Source: Gammaproteobacteria bacterium
GTDB lineage: Bacteria; Pseudomonadota; Gammaproteobacteria; UBA6429
Assembly: GCA_003232015.1 (NCBI GenBank)
Contig: QIKU01000076.1
Span: 1-16,580 of the forward strand
Reading direction: 5' to 3'
DNA length: 16,580 nt
Shown: positions 1-7,222 of the stretch, in pieces
How positions within the stretch are numbered: the stretch's first letter is position 1
Layout: each line of letters starts with the position of its first letter
Program-made: the position numbers and the translations under genes
The notes under the pieces: generated by a model
Told to the model about the DNA's origin: nothing
Databases searched by the model: none
What the model saw: only the letters and a program-made list of their open reading frames with translations

Positions 1-690
1 GGGGTCAACATTCTTAACCAGCCGGGAGTTAACATTTCAACCGCTGAAGATCCGGTGGAAATCAACATGCCGGGGATTAATCAGGTTAATGTCAATAATA
101 AAGTCGGGCTGAACTTTTCAAGTGCATTGCGTGCTTTCCTTCGTCAGGATCCGGATATTATTCTAGTGGGTGAGATCCGCGATCTGGAAACCGCAGAAAT
201 TGCCATCAAGGCTGCACAAACCGGTCACCTGGTATTATCAACCTTACACACCAATGATGCACCACAAACACTCACACGATTAGTTAACATGGGCGTGCCC
301 GGCTATAATATTGCCTCTACAGTTCATTTAATTGTGGCACAACGTTTATGCCGTCGCTTATGCACGCATTGTAAAAAAACACTGGATATCCCCAAAGAGG
401 CACTGCTCGAAGAAGGTTTTAGCAACGAAGAAATAAAACAGGGCATTACTATTTATGGGCCAAAAGGCTGTGACCAGTGCACAGAAGGCTATAAAGGCCG
501 CGTCGGTATTTATCAGGTTATGCCTGTTTCAGAAGAAATGGGCCGTATTATCATGGAAGGCGGTAATGCACTGGTGCTAGGTAAGCAAGCACAAAAAGAA
601 GGTGTTCCTGATTTACGACAATCCGGTCTTAAAAAGATAAAAGCGGGTATGACCAGTCTCGATGAAATTAATCGTGTTACAAAAGAATAA
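1..690 (+). CDS. pilB: Type IV pilus assembly ATPase PilB, C-terminal part (5' end outside window)
   Basis: This is the cytoplasmic extension motor of the type IV pilus; it hydrolyses ATP to drive pilin polymerisation through the platform protein PilC. The frame is open from base 1, so the gene starts upstream; 229 residues are visible. They begin after the Walker A region and include the Asp-box stretch STAEDPVE, the Walker B segment [12 protein letters not shown], the [11 protein letters not shown] histidine box and the arginine-rich [10 protein letters not shown] segment. Two cysteine pairs, in CTHC and CDQC, match the zinc-binding insertion of PilB/GspE proteins, and [10 protein letters not shown] is the usual C-terminal signature. 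pilC and pilD follow in the same direction. GspE of type II secretion is the nearest alternative, but pilC and a coaE-linked pilD next to it favour PilB. Confidence 0.95.
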   Translation, partial: GVNILNQPGVNISTAEDPVEINMPGINQVNVNNKVGLNFSSALRAFLRQDPDIILVGEIRDLETAEIAIKAAQTGHLVLSTLHTNDAPQTLTRLVNMGVPGYNIASTVHLIVAQRLCRRLCTHCKKTLDIPKEALLEEGFSNEEIKQGITIYGPKGCDQCTEGYKGRVGIYQVMPVSEEMGRIIMEGGNALVLGKQAQKEGVPDLRQSGLKKIKAGMTSLDEINRVTKE

Positions 691-750
691 TCTCAAAGTT
701 ATAAACTTAATAATAAAATAATAGCACAGCGGTACATAAGGAAAACGCAC

Positions 751-1977
751 ATGGCGACTAAAACAAAAAAACAAGATGTCTTTATCTGGGAAGGTAAAGA
801 TAATAAAGGTAAAAAAGTCAAAGGCGAATCCCGTGGCGCAAATATTTCTTTAGTCAAAGCCACTTTACGCCGCCAGGGAATTAATCCCAGTAAAATTAAA
901 AAGAAAGCAAAACCCTTGTTTGGTGGAGGCCGAGGCAGGGTCAAAGCAAAAGACATTGCAATTTTTAGTCGACAATTAGCCACCATGATGGATGCCGGTG
1001 TGCCCCTCGTGCAGGGTTTTGAAATTATCGGTCGTGGCCACGAAAATAAAGCCATGCAGGATCTACTGCTGGCGATTAAAGCCGACATTGAAGGGGGCAG
1101 TAATTTATCCGATGCCCTTGCAAAACACCCCTACCACTTTGATGAACTTTTTTGCAACCTCGTACAAGCTGGTGAGCACGCCGGTATCCTCGATAGCATC
1201 CTGGATAAAATCGCGACCTATAAAGAAAAAACTGAATCCATTAAAGGCAAAATTAAAAAAGCATTGTTTTATCCAGCCGCTGTGATTGCGGTGTCTTTTA
1301 TTATTACTGCCATCCTGATGATTTTTGTAATTCCAATGTTTGAACAATTATTTATGGGGTTTGGTGCCGATCTCCCAGCCATTACCCGCTTTGTTATCAA
1401 TCTTTCGCAGTTCTTCCAGGTATGGTGGTGGGCCGTGTTTGGTGGTATTGGCCTGGCCATATATGGTGTGGTGGAAGCAAAAAAACGCTCCCCCAAATTT
1501 AACCACATACTCGATCGCGGTATGCTCAAAATGCCCATTATTGGTAACATATTAGAAAAAGCAGCGATTGCACGCTTCTCTCGAACCCTGGCCACCATGT
1601 TTGCCGCCGGTGTTCCTCTAGTTGAAGCTATGGTGTCCGTCGCCGGTGCTGTGGGCAATGTTGTTTTTAAAGATGCTGTACTTATTATGAAAGATGAAGT
1701 GGCAACCGGTACACAACTAAATGTTGCCATGAACCAGTCCGGGTTATTTCCGAATATGGTCGTGCAAATGGCCGCCATTGGTGAAGAAGCCGGCTCGGTA
1801 GATACAATGCTGAGTAAAGTGGCCGACTTTTATGAAGAAGAAGTGGATAATGCGGTAGACAGTATGAGCAGCTTGCTCGAACCCCTTATTATGGCCATTC
1901 TAGGTGTGCTCATTGGTGGCCTGGTTATCGCAATGTATATGCCTATCTTCCAGATGGGTAAGATTGTTGGTGGATAA
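751..1977 (+). CDS. pilC: Type IV pilus inner-membrane platform protein PilC
   Basis: PilC is the inner-membrane platform that links the PilB/PilT motors to the growing pilus. The 408 residues are a usual length. Two T2SF/GspF domains are visible as an internal duplication: FSRQLATMMDAGVPL at residues 72-86 and FSRTLATMFAAGVPL at 276-290, each followed by an acidic GE-x2-G motif (GEHAG, GEEAG). Membrane segments lie at about 173-196, 222-241 and 376-397. The N-terminus is basic and cytoplasmic. The ATG is preceded by an AAGGA ribosome site at 738-742, which supports this start. The gene lies 60 bases after pilB and 14 bases before pilD, so the three are probably co-transcribed. GspF is the paralogous alternative, made less likely by the neighbours. 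Confidence 0.95.
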   Translation: MATKTKKQDVFIWEGKDNKGKKVKGESRGANISLVKATLRRQGINPSKIKKKAKPLFGGGRGRVKAKDIAIFSRQLATMMDAGVPLVQGFEIIGRGHENKAMQDLLLAIKADIEGGSNLSDALAKHPYHFDELFCNLVQAGEHAGILDSILDKIATYKEKTESIKGKIKKALFYPAAVIAVSFIITAILMIFVIPMFEQLFMGFGADLPAITRFVINLSQFFQVWWWAVFGGIGLAIYGVVEAKKRSPKFNHILDRGMLKMPIIGNILEKAAIARFSRTLATMFAAGVPLVEAMVSVAGAVGNVVFKDAVLIMKDEVATGTQLNVAMNQSGLFPNMVVQMAAIGEEAGSVDTMLSKVADFYEEEVDNAVDSMSSLLEPLIMAILGVLIGGLVIAMYMPIFQMGKIVGG

Positions 1978-1991
1978 AAACTCAACCTAAA

Positions 1992-2885
1992 ATGGATGTG
2001 ATTGAAACGCTAAACCAGACGCCCGCGCTTGTGGCCATATTGGCTATTATTATCGGCTTGATTTTTGGTAGTTTTTTAAATGTTGTAATACACCGGCTAC
2101 CTAAAATGCTTATGCGTGAGTGGTCTCAGGATTGTGTTGGCTTTCTGTCCGAACAGGACAAAGCCTTTAATTACAAACAAACCGCACCCGAGAGCAACTA
2201 TAATTTAGCAGTACCAGCATCCAGTTGCCCCAACTGTAACCATAAAATTACCCTTTTAGAAAATATTCCTGTTCTGAGTTATCTCTTTCTTAAAGGCCGC
2301 TGCAGCGAGTGTAAAATAAAGATATCACCACGCTACCCCTTTATTGAATTGCTCACCAGCCTGCTAACACTCGCCGTTGTTTTACACTATGGCTTAAGCT
2401 GGCAGGCATTTTTTGCTTTAGCACTCACATGGAATTTAATTGCACTCAGTGGTATTGATTTTGACCACCAGTATCTCCCTGATAATTTAATACTACCCTT
2501 TATCTGGCTCGGCCTGCTGCTAAATATTTTTAATTTATATACTGATATTAACAGTGCTGTTATCGGCGCTATAGCCGGGTACTTAAGTTTATGGACTGTA
2601 TACCAGCTGTTTAAACTGATCACAAAAAAAGAAGGCATGGGCTATGGCGACTTCAAACTACTGGCCTTGTTCGGTGCCTGGTTTGGCTGGCAGTCACTGG
2701 GTGTTATTATTATACTCTCCTCCATTGCCGGTGCCGTTATTGGCATTACTTTAATCCTCTTTAAGAACCAGTCCCTCAGCAAAAAAATTCCCTTCGGACC
2801 TTACCTTGCCATTGCCGGCTGGATTTTTATGCTGTGGGGCGAAGCCATTAATTCAGCCTATATGCAGTATGTTGGTTTAAATTAA
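1992..2885 (+). CDS. pilD: Prepilin peptidase / N-methyltransferase PilD
   Basis: This inner-membrane aspartyl protease cleaves the leader of type IV prepilins (and type II pseudopilins) and methylates the new N-terminal residue. The 297 residues match the full bifunctional form. FGSFLNVVIHRLP occurs near the N-terminus (25-37). A cytoplasmic zinc-binding loop has C79-x2-C82 and C104-x2-C107. Catalytic aspartates are visible in GIDFDHQYLPD (D156) and GYGDFK (D220). About eight hydrophobic segments follow the family topology. The ATG is 14 bases after the pilC stop, and no clear Shine-Dalgarno site is visible, so translation may depend on coupling. coaE follows after 13 bases. It may also process type II secretion pseudopilins if that system exists elsewhere. 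Confidence 0.96.
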   Translation: MDVIETLNQTPALVAILAIIIGLIFGSFLNVVIHRLPKMLMREWSQDCVGFLSEQDKAFNYKQTAPESNYNLAVPASSCPNCNHKITLLENIPVLSYLFLKGRCSECKIKISPRYPFIELLTSLLTLAVVLHYGLSWQAFFALALTWNLIALSGIDFDHQYLPDNLILPFIWLGLLLNIFNLYTDINSAVIGAIAGYLSLWTVYQLFKLITKKEGMGYGDFKLLALFGAWFGWQSLGVIIILSSIAGAVIGITLILFKNQSLSKKIPFGPYLAIAGWIFMLWGEAINSAYMQYVGLN

Positions 2886-2898
2886 GACTTGTATTGAA

Positions 2899-3519
2899 AT
2901 GCTAAAAATAGGTTTAACAGGGGGTATTGGTAGCGGTAAAACAACCGTTAGTGATCTTTTTTATAAACTCGATGATAATGAAAATAAAGTTGCGATTATC
3001 GACACCGATATTATCGCTCGCCAGATTGTTGAAGTGGGCAAACCTGCCTATAAAAAAATACTCAACATATTTGGAAAAAAGATATTAAACAAAGATGCAT
3101 CAATTAACCGTAAAGCATTACGCAATATTGTATTTAACGATCTCAATTTAAAACAACAACTCGAAGATATTACCCACCCGGAAATTCAAACACAGGTTAA
3201 TAGCGAAATATCACAACTCAACACCCAATATTGCATCATTGTTATCCCATTACTTTTTGAAACAAAATCAGACTATATGCTTGACCGTATTTTGGTTGTT
3301 GACTGCGATACTGATATACAAATAGAGCGAACGACTCAGCGAGACCAGGTTCCGGCACAGGATGTTGAACGCATCATTAAGCTACAAAGCTCACAGGCTT
3401 ATCGCTTAAAACATGCCGATGATATTATTCAGAATAATAACGATCTCAGGCAATTAAAACAGCAAGTCCGAGACTTACACGCTTTTTATCTAAAATTAGC
3501 TAACAAAGATAATCCGTAA
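2899..3519 (+). CDS. coaE: Dephospho-CoA kinase CoaE
   Basis: CoaE phosphorylates the 3'-hydroxyl of dephospho-CoA with ATP, the last step of coenzyme A synthesis, in the cytoplasm. The protein is 206 residues, a normal length. It starts with the P-loop GGIGSGKT at 8-15, followed by the IDTDIIARQIV segment (the family's DxD motif, here D35-T-D37), a THPEI motif, and VIPLLFET, which normally precedes the lid. It is the last gene of the pilBCD-coaE block, 13 bases after pilD, and is followed at once by an intrinsic terminator (3524-3556). The link between pilD and coaE is common in gammaproteobacteria and appears to be positional rather than functional. No strong ribosome site is seen. Confidence 0.96.
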   Translation: MLKIGLTGGIGSGKTTVSDLFYKLDDNENKVAIIDTDIIARQIVEVGKPAYKKILNIFGKKILNKDASINRKALRNIVFNDLNLKQQLEDITHPEIQTQVNSEISQLNTQYCIIVIPLLFETKSDYMLDRILVVDCDTDIQIERTTQRDQVPAQDVERIIKLQSSQAYRLKHADDIIQNNNDLRQLKQQVRDLHAFYLKLANKDNP

Positions 3520-3523
3520 ATTT

Positions 3524-3556
3524 ATGCAAATTACGTTAATACTGCATATTTTTTTT
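3524..3556 (+). terminator. Intrinsic terminator after coaE
   Basis: An outer stem ATGCA/TGCAT (3524-3528 with 3543-3547) stacks on an inner stem ATTA/TAAT (3530-3533 with 3537-3540) around a CGT loop. It is followed by A and eight T residues (3549-3556). It starts four bases after the coaE stop. The stem is AT-rich and has a small A/AC bulge, so efficiency is uncertain. It would end the pilBCD-coaE transcript. Confidence 0.6.
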
Positions 3557-3569
3557 GGGTGTTTTTTTA

Positions 3570-3575
3570 TATAAT
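3570..3575 (+). promoter_or_regulatory. Candidate -10 box for zapD, possibly giving a leaderless mRNA
   Basis: A perfect TATAAT lies at 3570-3575, directly after the coaE terminator. The expected start point, about 7 bases downstream, falls at about 3582, and the zapD ATG is at 3584. No Shine-Dalgarno sequence fits between the two. The -35 region is poor: it falls in the T tract of the terminator. The hexamer is seen directly; that it is a promoter and makes a leaderless transcript is inference. Confidence 0.45.
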
Positions 3576-3583
3576 TACCCGCT

Positions 3584-4351
3584 ATGGATGAATTAGTCAC
3601 TTATGAATTACCACTAAATGAGCGCATACGAACTTTTATGCGGCTGGAACATTTATTTAGCCAGGCTTCCTATACACTCAGAGGCTACTCTACCTGGGAC
3701 AGTCGTGCGACACTTTCGTCACTGATTGATATTCTAGAATTGCTTGCACGAAGTGACTTTAAAAACGAGCTATTAAAAGAACTGGAATTTTTACACAGCG
3801 CTTTGGCTGCACTGCAAGGCACACCGGGCGTTGATTTAGAACAACTCACGACCGTTCTGGAACAACTGACTGATTCAATCGCAAGCTTACACCACACCGA
3901 TGGGCAATTAGGCCAGCAATTACGGAATAATGAGCTTATCACCGCATTATTACAGCGCAGTAGCGTAATAGGCGGTAGTTGCCGATTCGATATGCCAGCC
4001 TACCATTTCTGGCTACAACAGGCAGCCGAATCACGTATAGAAAAAATAGAAAACTGGTATGAACAACTCAAAATTGTGAATCGCCCTATCGTGCTTATTC
4101 TTGGTATCCTAAGAGAAAGCGCAAATCCAACAGAACTACAGGCCGAAAGTGGTTTTTACCAGCAATCACTTGATAGCAACAGCGAAACAAAACTAATCCG
4201 GGTATCCATTAGCAATAAGCTCCCCTATTTTGCAGAACTAAGTGGTGGCAAACACCGTTTTACAATACGATTTCTGGAACCCCGTGATACCGGTAGACCC
4301 ATGCAAACAAATGACAATGTTGATTTTGAACTTAACTGTTGCAGTTTATAA
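3584..4351 (+). CDS. zapD: Cell division protein ZapD (FtsZ bundling factor)
   Basis: ZapD (YacF, DUF1342) is a cytoplasmic protein that binds the C-terminal tail of FtsZ and bundles protofilaments, stabilising the Z ring. The 255 residues are close to the E. coli length of 247. The N-terminus ([25 protein letters not shown]) aligns by eye with E. coli ZapD (FEHPLNEKMRTWLRIE), which fixes this ATG although no ribosome site precedes it. The mostly helical N-terminal half and the more beta-rich C-terminus ([20 protein letters not shown]) fit the family. yacG begins 2 bases after its stop. Its partner FtsZ, whose tail DIPAFLRRQ is intact, is encoded 10 kb away in this window. Confidence 0.93.
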   Translation: MDELVTYELPLNERIRTFMRLEHLFSQASYTLRGYSTWDSRATLSSLIDILELLARSDFKNELLKELEFLHSALAALQGTPGVDLEQLTTVLEQLTDSIASLHHTDGQLGQQLRNNELITALLQRSSVIGGSCRFDMPAYHFWLQQAAESRIEKIENWYEQLKIVNRPIVLILGILRESANPTELQAESGFYQQSLDSNSETKLIRVSISNKLPYFAELSGGKHRFTIRFLEPRDTGRPMQTNDNVDFELNCCSL

Positions 4352-4353
4352 GA

Positions 4354-4545
4354 ATGAATAAAACGATTAAATGCCCAACCTGTCAAAAAGAACTTATCTG
4401 GTCAGCTAAAGAACAGTGGCGTCCCTTTTGTTGTGAGCGTTGTAAGCTTATTGACCTTGGTGAATGGGCCAGCGAAAACCATCGAATTAAGGGTGAACCC
4501 ACCTTTAGCGAAAACGGGCTCAACACTACCGACGATTTTTCCTGA
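4354..4545 (+). CDS. yacG: DNA gyrase inhibitor YacG (zinc-binding)
   Basis: YacG is a small zinc protein that binds GyrB and inhibits gyrase in E. coli. From the ATG at 4354 it is 63 residues, against 65 in E. coli. A four-cysteine zinc site is visible as C-P-T-C near the N-terminus and C-C-E-R-C after RPF. It is followed by the signature [10 protein letters not shown] and an acidic tail ending DDFS. The frame could be extended to a TTG at 4339 inside zapD, but the ATG gives the family start and is preferred. It is translated 2 bases after the zapD stop, probably by coupling. Its stop lies only 8 bases from the stop of the converging minus-strand gene. Confidence 0.94.
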   Translation: MNKTIKCPTCQKELIWSAKEQWRPFCCERCKLIDLGEWASENHRIKGEPTFSENGLNTTDDFS

Positions 4546-4553
4546 ATCGCTTT

Positions 4554-5036
4554 TTATTTAATCGTTAACGGAATAGCCACCTTATATGTTCTATTTTCTG
4601 TTTTGACTACAAATTGCATAAGCCAGTCTGTTTGCTTACTAACACAGACAGGTAATAAAATAGAAGTTTGCCAATATCCAGTAATATCGGCACTCTTATT
4701 CTGAGCTAATCGAAAGTAATTAAACCCCATCTTCATCGATTGCATGGAAAAGTCAACAACCACATCGGTTATCGTCTCATCAAAATTATTAAGTTTAGCC
4801 AACAACTTAAAAGTCTGCATTGTACGAACATCACCCGAGAATTTTATTTCGATTTTTTCATTTCCTGCAGTGAATATACAATTAGACTGAAGTAAATTAC
4901 ATTGACCGACTGCTGTTAAAGGGATAACAACAGCCGAGCCTTTAGTATTATCTGCCAATGGATAATACAGTCTAATTATAACAATAATCGTAATAACAAA
5001 AAAAGCGACCGCAGCAGACTGTAAGAAAAACCTCAT
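4554..5036 (-). CDS. Uncharacterised membrane-anchored periplasmic protein
   Basis: I do not recognise a named gene. The 160-residue product has one N-terminal hydrophobic segment (about 5-23) without a clear signal cleavage site, then a domain predicted outside the membrane. The domain looks beta-rich, with alternating hydrophobic strands such as KIEIKFSG, TFKLLAKL, DVVVDFSMQ, FVVKTE and YKVAIPL. A methionine-rich turn, FSMQSMKMGFNYFRL (about 96-110), resembles the turn of small FixH/YtkA-like immunoglobulin-fold proteins. Three cysteines (46, 53, 131) would be periplasmic. Its ATG overlaps the stop of the Nudix gene by one base (TAATG), so it is probably the translationally coupled last gene of the secA-argJ-Nudix group; GGGG at about -10 may help initiation. 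The FixH/YtkA resemblance is a by-eye impression, not a domain assignment. Confidence 0.75.
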   Translation of the reverse strand: MRFFLQSAAVAFFVITIIVIIRLYYPLADNTKGSAVVIPLTAVGQCNLLQSNCIFTAGNEKIEIKFSGDVRTMQTFKLLAKLNNFDETITDVVVDFSMQSMKMGFNYFRLAQNKSADITGYWQTSILLPVCVSKQTDWLMQFVVKTENRTYKVAIPLTIK

Positions 5037-5980
5037 TACGCAGTACCCCAGAATTCGCTGATTGCAGCAATACCATAGCCACCCTGTTTTTTTACTTTTA
5101 ATAACATATCTTGTTTCATTCCACCTAATGCAAAAACAGGAATACTGGACTGACTTATTATTTTTTCAAGTCCCTCCCAACCAATAGGAATGGCATCAGG
5201 ATGGCTTGTTGTTTTTAATACTGGTGACACCACAATGAAGTCTGCTTCAATCTTTGTTGCTTGCTGTAATTCAGCTAGATTGTGCACCGATGCCGCAAGA
5301 ATTTTATCCGCTTGAACAGGGCGGGAGGAATATTGAAATAAACGCTGACGGTTTAAATGAATACCATCCACATTACATTGTTCTAAAAAGTCAGCATCGG
5401 TATTAACAATTAGCTTTACCTTTTCTTTTTCACATAGATATTTTGAAATATCGGCCAAATCAATTAACGTATCTAAATCAAGGGTTGGCGTTCGAAGCTG
5501 AATAAGCTTTGCCCCCTTATTTAAACAATGCTTAAGGTGCCGAACATAGTCAGCCTTATTCTCAAATGCCCCGCTAATCGCATAACATTCAGGGAGTGCA
5601 ATACAGTTTAAAATTGCTTTGTTTGCAGCAGGAAAGGTGTAATTTGAAAGATCCGCAGGGTGCACCCATTGAATAGCCTGAGCGGATGGACTGTGCAAGT
5701 CACCCATAAAATCATCAACCCGCCATACGTCTAAACAAACATGTTTATCCGGATACCGGTAAGAAACACGAATAAAAGGGCTAGCCTGTTTTACAGTAAG
5801 GTTAAGTTCTTCTTGAAGCTCGCGGCACAATGCATCATATATCGATTCATTCGGTTCAACTTTCCCACCAGGAAACTCCCACAAACCTCCCTGGTGTAAA
5901 TGAGCATGCCGTTTTGAAATAAGATATTGATTATCGTTATTCTTAATCAGACCAACAGCAACATGTATTTTCTGTTTCAC
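5036..5980 (-). CDS. Nudix hydrolase (MutT-like) fused to a thiamine-phosphate-synthase-like domain
   Basis: This 314-residue protein has two domains. Residues 1-128 are a MutT-type Nudix hydrolase with a complete Nudix box, G39-x5-E45-x7-R53-E54-L-x-E57-E58, expected to hydrolyse oxidised or other nucleoside triphosphates. Residues about 131-314 are a TIM-barrel domain like ThiE/TenI: QLR at 161-163, VNTDA at 192-196, DGIHLN at 205-210, SPVLKTTSHP at 252-261 and ALGG at 284-287. Several residues expected of an active ThiE appear changed: the usual QLREK is QLRTP, and the loop after the SP motif lacks the usual lysine. This fusion is known in gammaproteobacteria, where it occupies the mutT position beside secA. 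Translation seems to start at a GTG, with an in-frame stop just upstream and no clear ribosome site. It lies 22 bases after argJ. Confidence 0.9.
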   Translation of the reverse strand: MKQKIHVAVGLIKNNDNQYLISKRHAHLHQGGLWEFPGGKVEPNESIYDALCRELQEELNLTVKQASPFIRVSYRYPDKHVCLDVWRVDDFMGDLHSPSAQAIQWVHPADLSNYTFPAANKAILNCIALPECYAISGAFENKADYVRHLKHCLNKGAKLIQLRTPTLDLDTLIDLADISKYLCEKEKVKLIVNTDADFLEQCNVDGIHLNRQRLFQYSSRPVQADKILAASVHNLAELQQATKIEADFIVVSPVLKTTSHPDAIPIGWEGLEKIISQSSIPVFALGGMKQDMLLKVKKQGGYGIAAISEFWGTA

Positions 5981-6002
5981 ACTAATAAAAAAGGGTTAGA
6001 TT

Positions 6003-7208
6003 TTATGAGCGGTATTCAGCATTAATCTTGACATAGTCATAAGAAAAGTCACATGTCCAGATTGTTGAACTGGCCTGACCACGGCCAAGTTGAATATGAA
6101 TGCTGATCTCAGATTCATTCATAACCTTCTGCCCAAGTTCTTCACTGTACGATGCTGACCGGCCTCCGTTCTCAACAATGCAAACATCACCGATAAAAAT
6201 TTTTAGTTTATTGATATTCAGATCTTTAACACCCGCACGGCCTACAGCAGCCAGAATACGCCCCCAATTCGGGTCACTGGCAAAAAATGCCGTTTTAACC
6301 AGTGGCGAATGAGCAATCGTATAGGCAACCCGGTCAGATTCCTGTGTATTTTGTGCTTCACTTACATTAATCGTAATAAGTTTAGTCGCACCTTCAGCAT
6401 CTCTAACCAGTGCTTTGGCTAATGTTTCAAATACCTTATCAAGTGCTTGTTGAAATTCAGCTATGCTTAATTCAGATATTGCAACTTTACTCTGGCCTGT
6501 TGCAACTAATACGCAGGCATCATTGGTTGATGTGTCACCATCAACGGTAATTCGATTCAATGATTGCGCCACGGCTTTTGTTAAACAGTTATCCAGCATA
6601 CTCTGTTCAATTTTGGCATCGGTTGTAATATAAGCCAGCATGGTTGCCATATCCGGCCGTAACATACCCACACCTTTTGCAATTCCAGTAATCGTTACAA
6701 CCTGGTTTGCAATATTAACCTGACACGATACCCCTTTAGGTACGGTATCGGTTGTCATGATTGCGTTCGCTGCCGCCATCCAGTGATGTGGATTTAAATC
6801 AATTTTTAAATCAGGAATCACTTTTTTGATTTTATCAACCGGTAAATTCTCACCAATGACACCGGTTGAAAAAGGCAGTACCTGATTAACATCACAATCA
6901 AGCTCAGAAGCAATGGATTCACAACAAGCGATAGCAGCATCAATACCCGCTTGCCCTGTACCTGCATTTGCATTACCTGCATTCACTAATAAATAGCGCG
7001 GTGCCGTTTGTTTTAAATGCTGTTTTGCAACCGTGACAGGTGCCGCACAAAACGCATTTTGCGTAAACACGGCTGATGTTGTTGAACCCGCTGCAATTTC
7101 TATTAAAGTCAGATCAGTGCGATCTGCATAGCTAATATTTGCGGCTGCTGTTGCTATATTAATACCAGCAACCGGCAACAAATGATTAATATCATCCAGT
7201 ATATTCAT
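6003..7208 (-). CDS. argJ: Bifunctional ornithine acetyltransferase / N-acetylglutamate synthase ArgJ
   Basis: ArgJ transfers the acetyl group from N-acetylornithine to glutamate, the recycling route of arginine synthesis; many members also make N-acetylglutamate from acetyl-CoA. The 401 residues are a full-length precursor. The self-cleavage site is visible as KGVGMLRPDMATML, with T189 as the predicted nucleophile that becomes the N-terminus of the beta chain. Other family marks are NAGNANAGTG (77-86), STGVIGE (114-120) and the C-terminal DFSYDYVKINAEYRS. It lies 14 bases after secA on the same strand. A GGA triplet directly touches the ATG, so the ribosome site is poor and coupling to secA is likely. 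Whether it has synthase activity cannot be read from the sequence. Confidence 0.95.
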   Translation of the reverse strand: MNILDDINHLLPVAGINIATAAANISYADRTDLTLIEIAAGSTTSAVFTQNAFCAAPVTVAKQHLKQTAPRYLLVNAGNANAGTGQAGIDAAIACCESIASELDCDVNQVLPFSTGVIGENLPVDKIKKVIPDLKIDLNPHHWMAAANAIMTTDTVPKGVSCQVNIANQVVTITGIAKGVGMLRPDMATMLAYITTDAKIEQSMLDNCLTKAVAQSLNRITVDGDTSTNDACVLVATGQSKVAISELSIAEFQQALDKVFETLAKALVRDAEGATKLITINVSEAQNTQESDRVAYTIAHSPLVKTAFFASDPNWGRILAAVGRAGVKDLNINKLKIFIGDVCIVENGGRSASYSEELGQKVMNESEISIHIQLGRGQASSTIWTCDFSYDYVKINAEYRS

Positions 7209-7222
7209 TCCGTATTGCTACT

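Noticed and set aside
696..708. A terminator between pilB and pilC
   Set aside because: AAGTT/AACTT with a 3-base loop is only a 5-base AT-rich stem without a T tract; pilB and pilC are likely co-transcribed.
4339..4353. A longer yacG starting at TTG inside zapD
   Set aside because: The ATG at 4354 gives the normal YacG length and N-terminus; the five extra residues have no family support.
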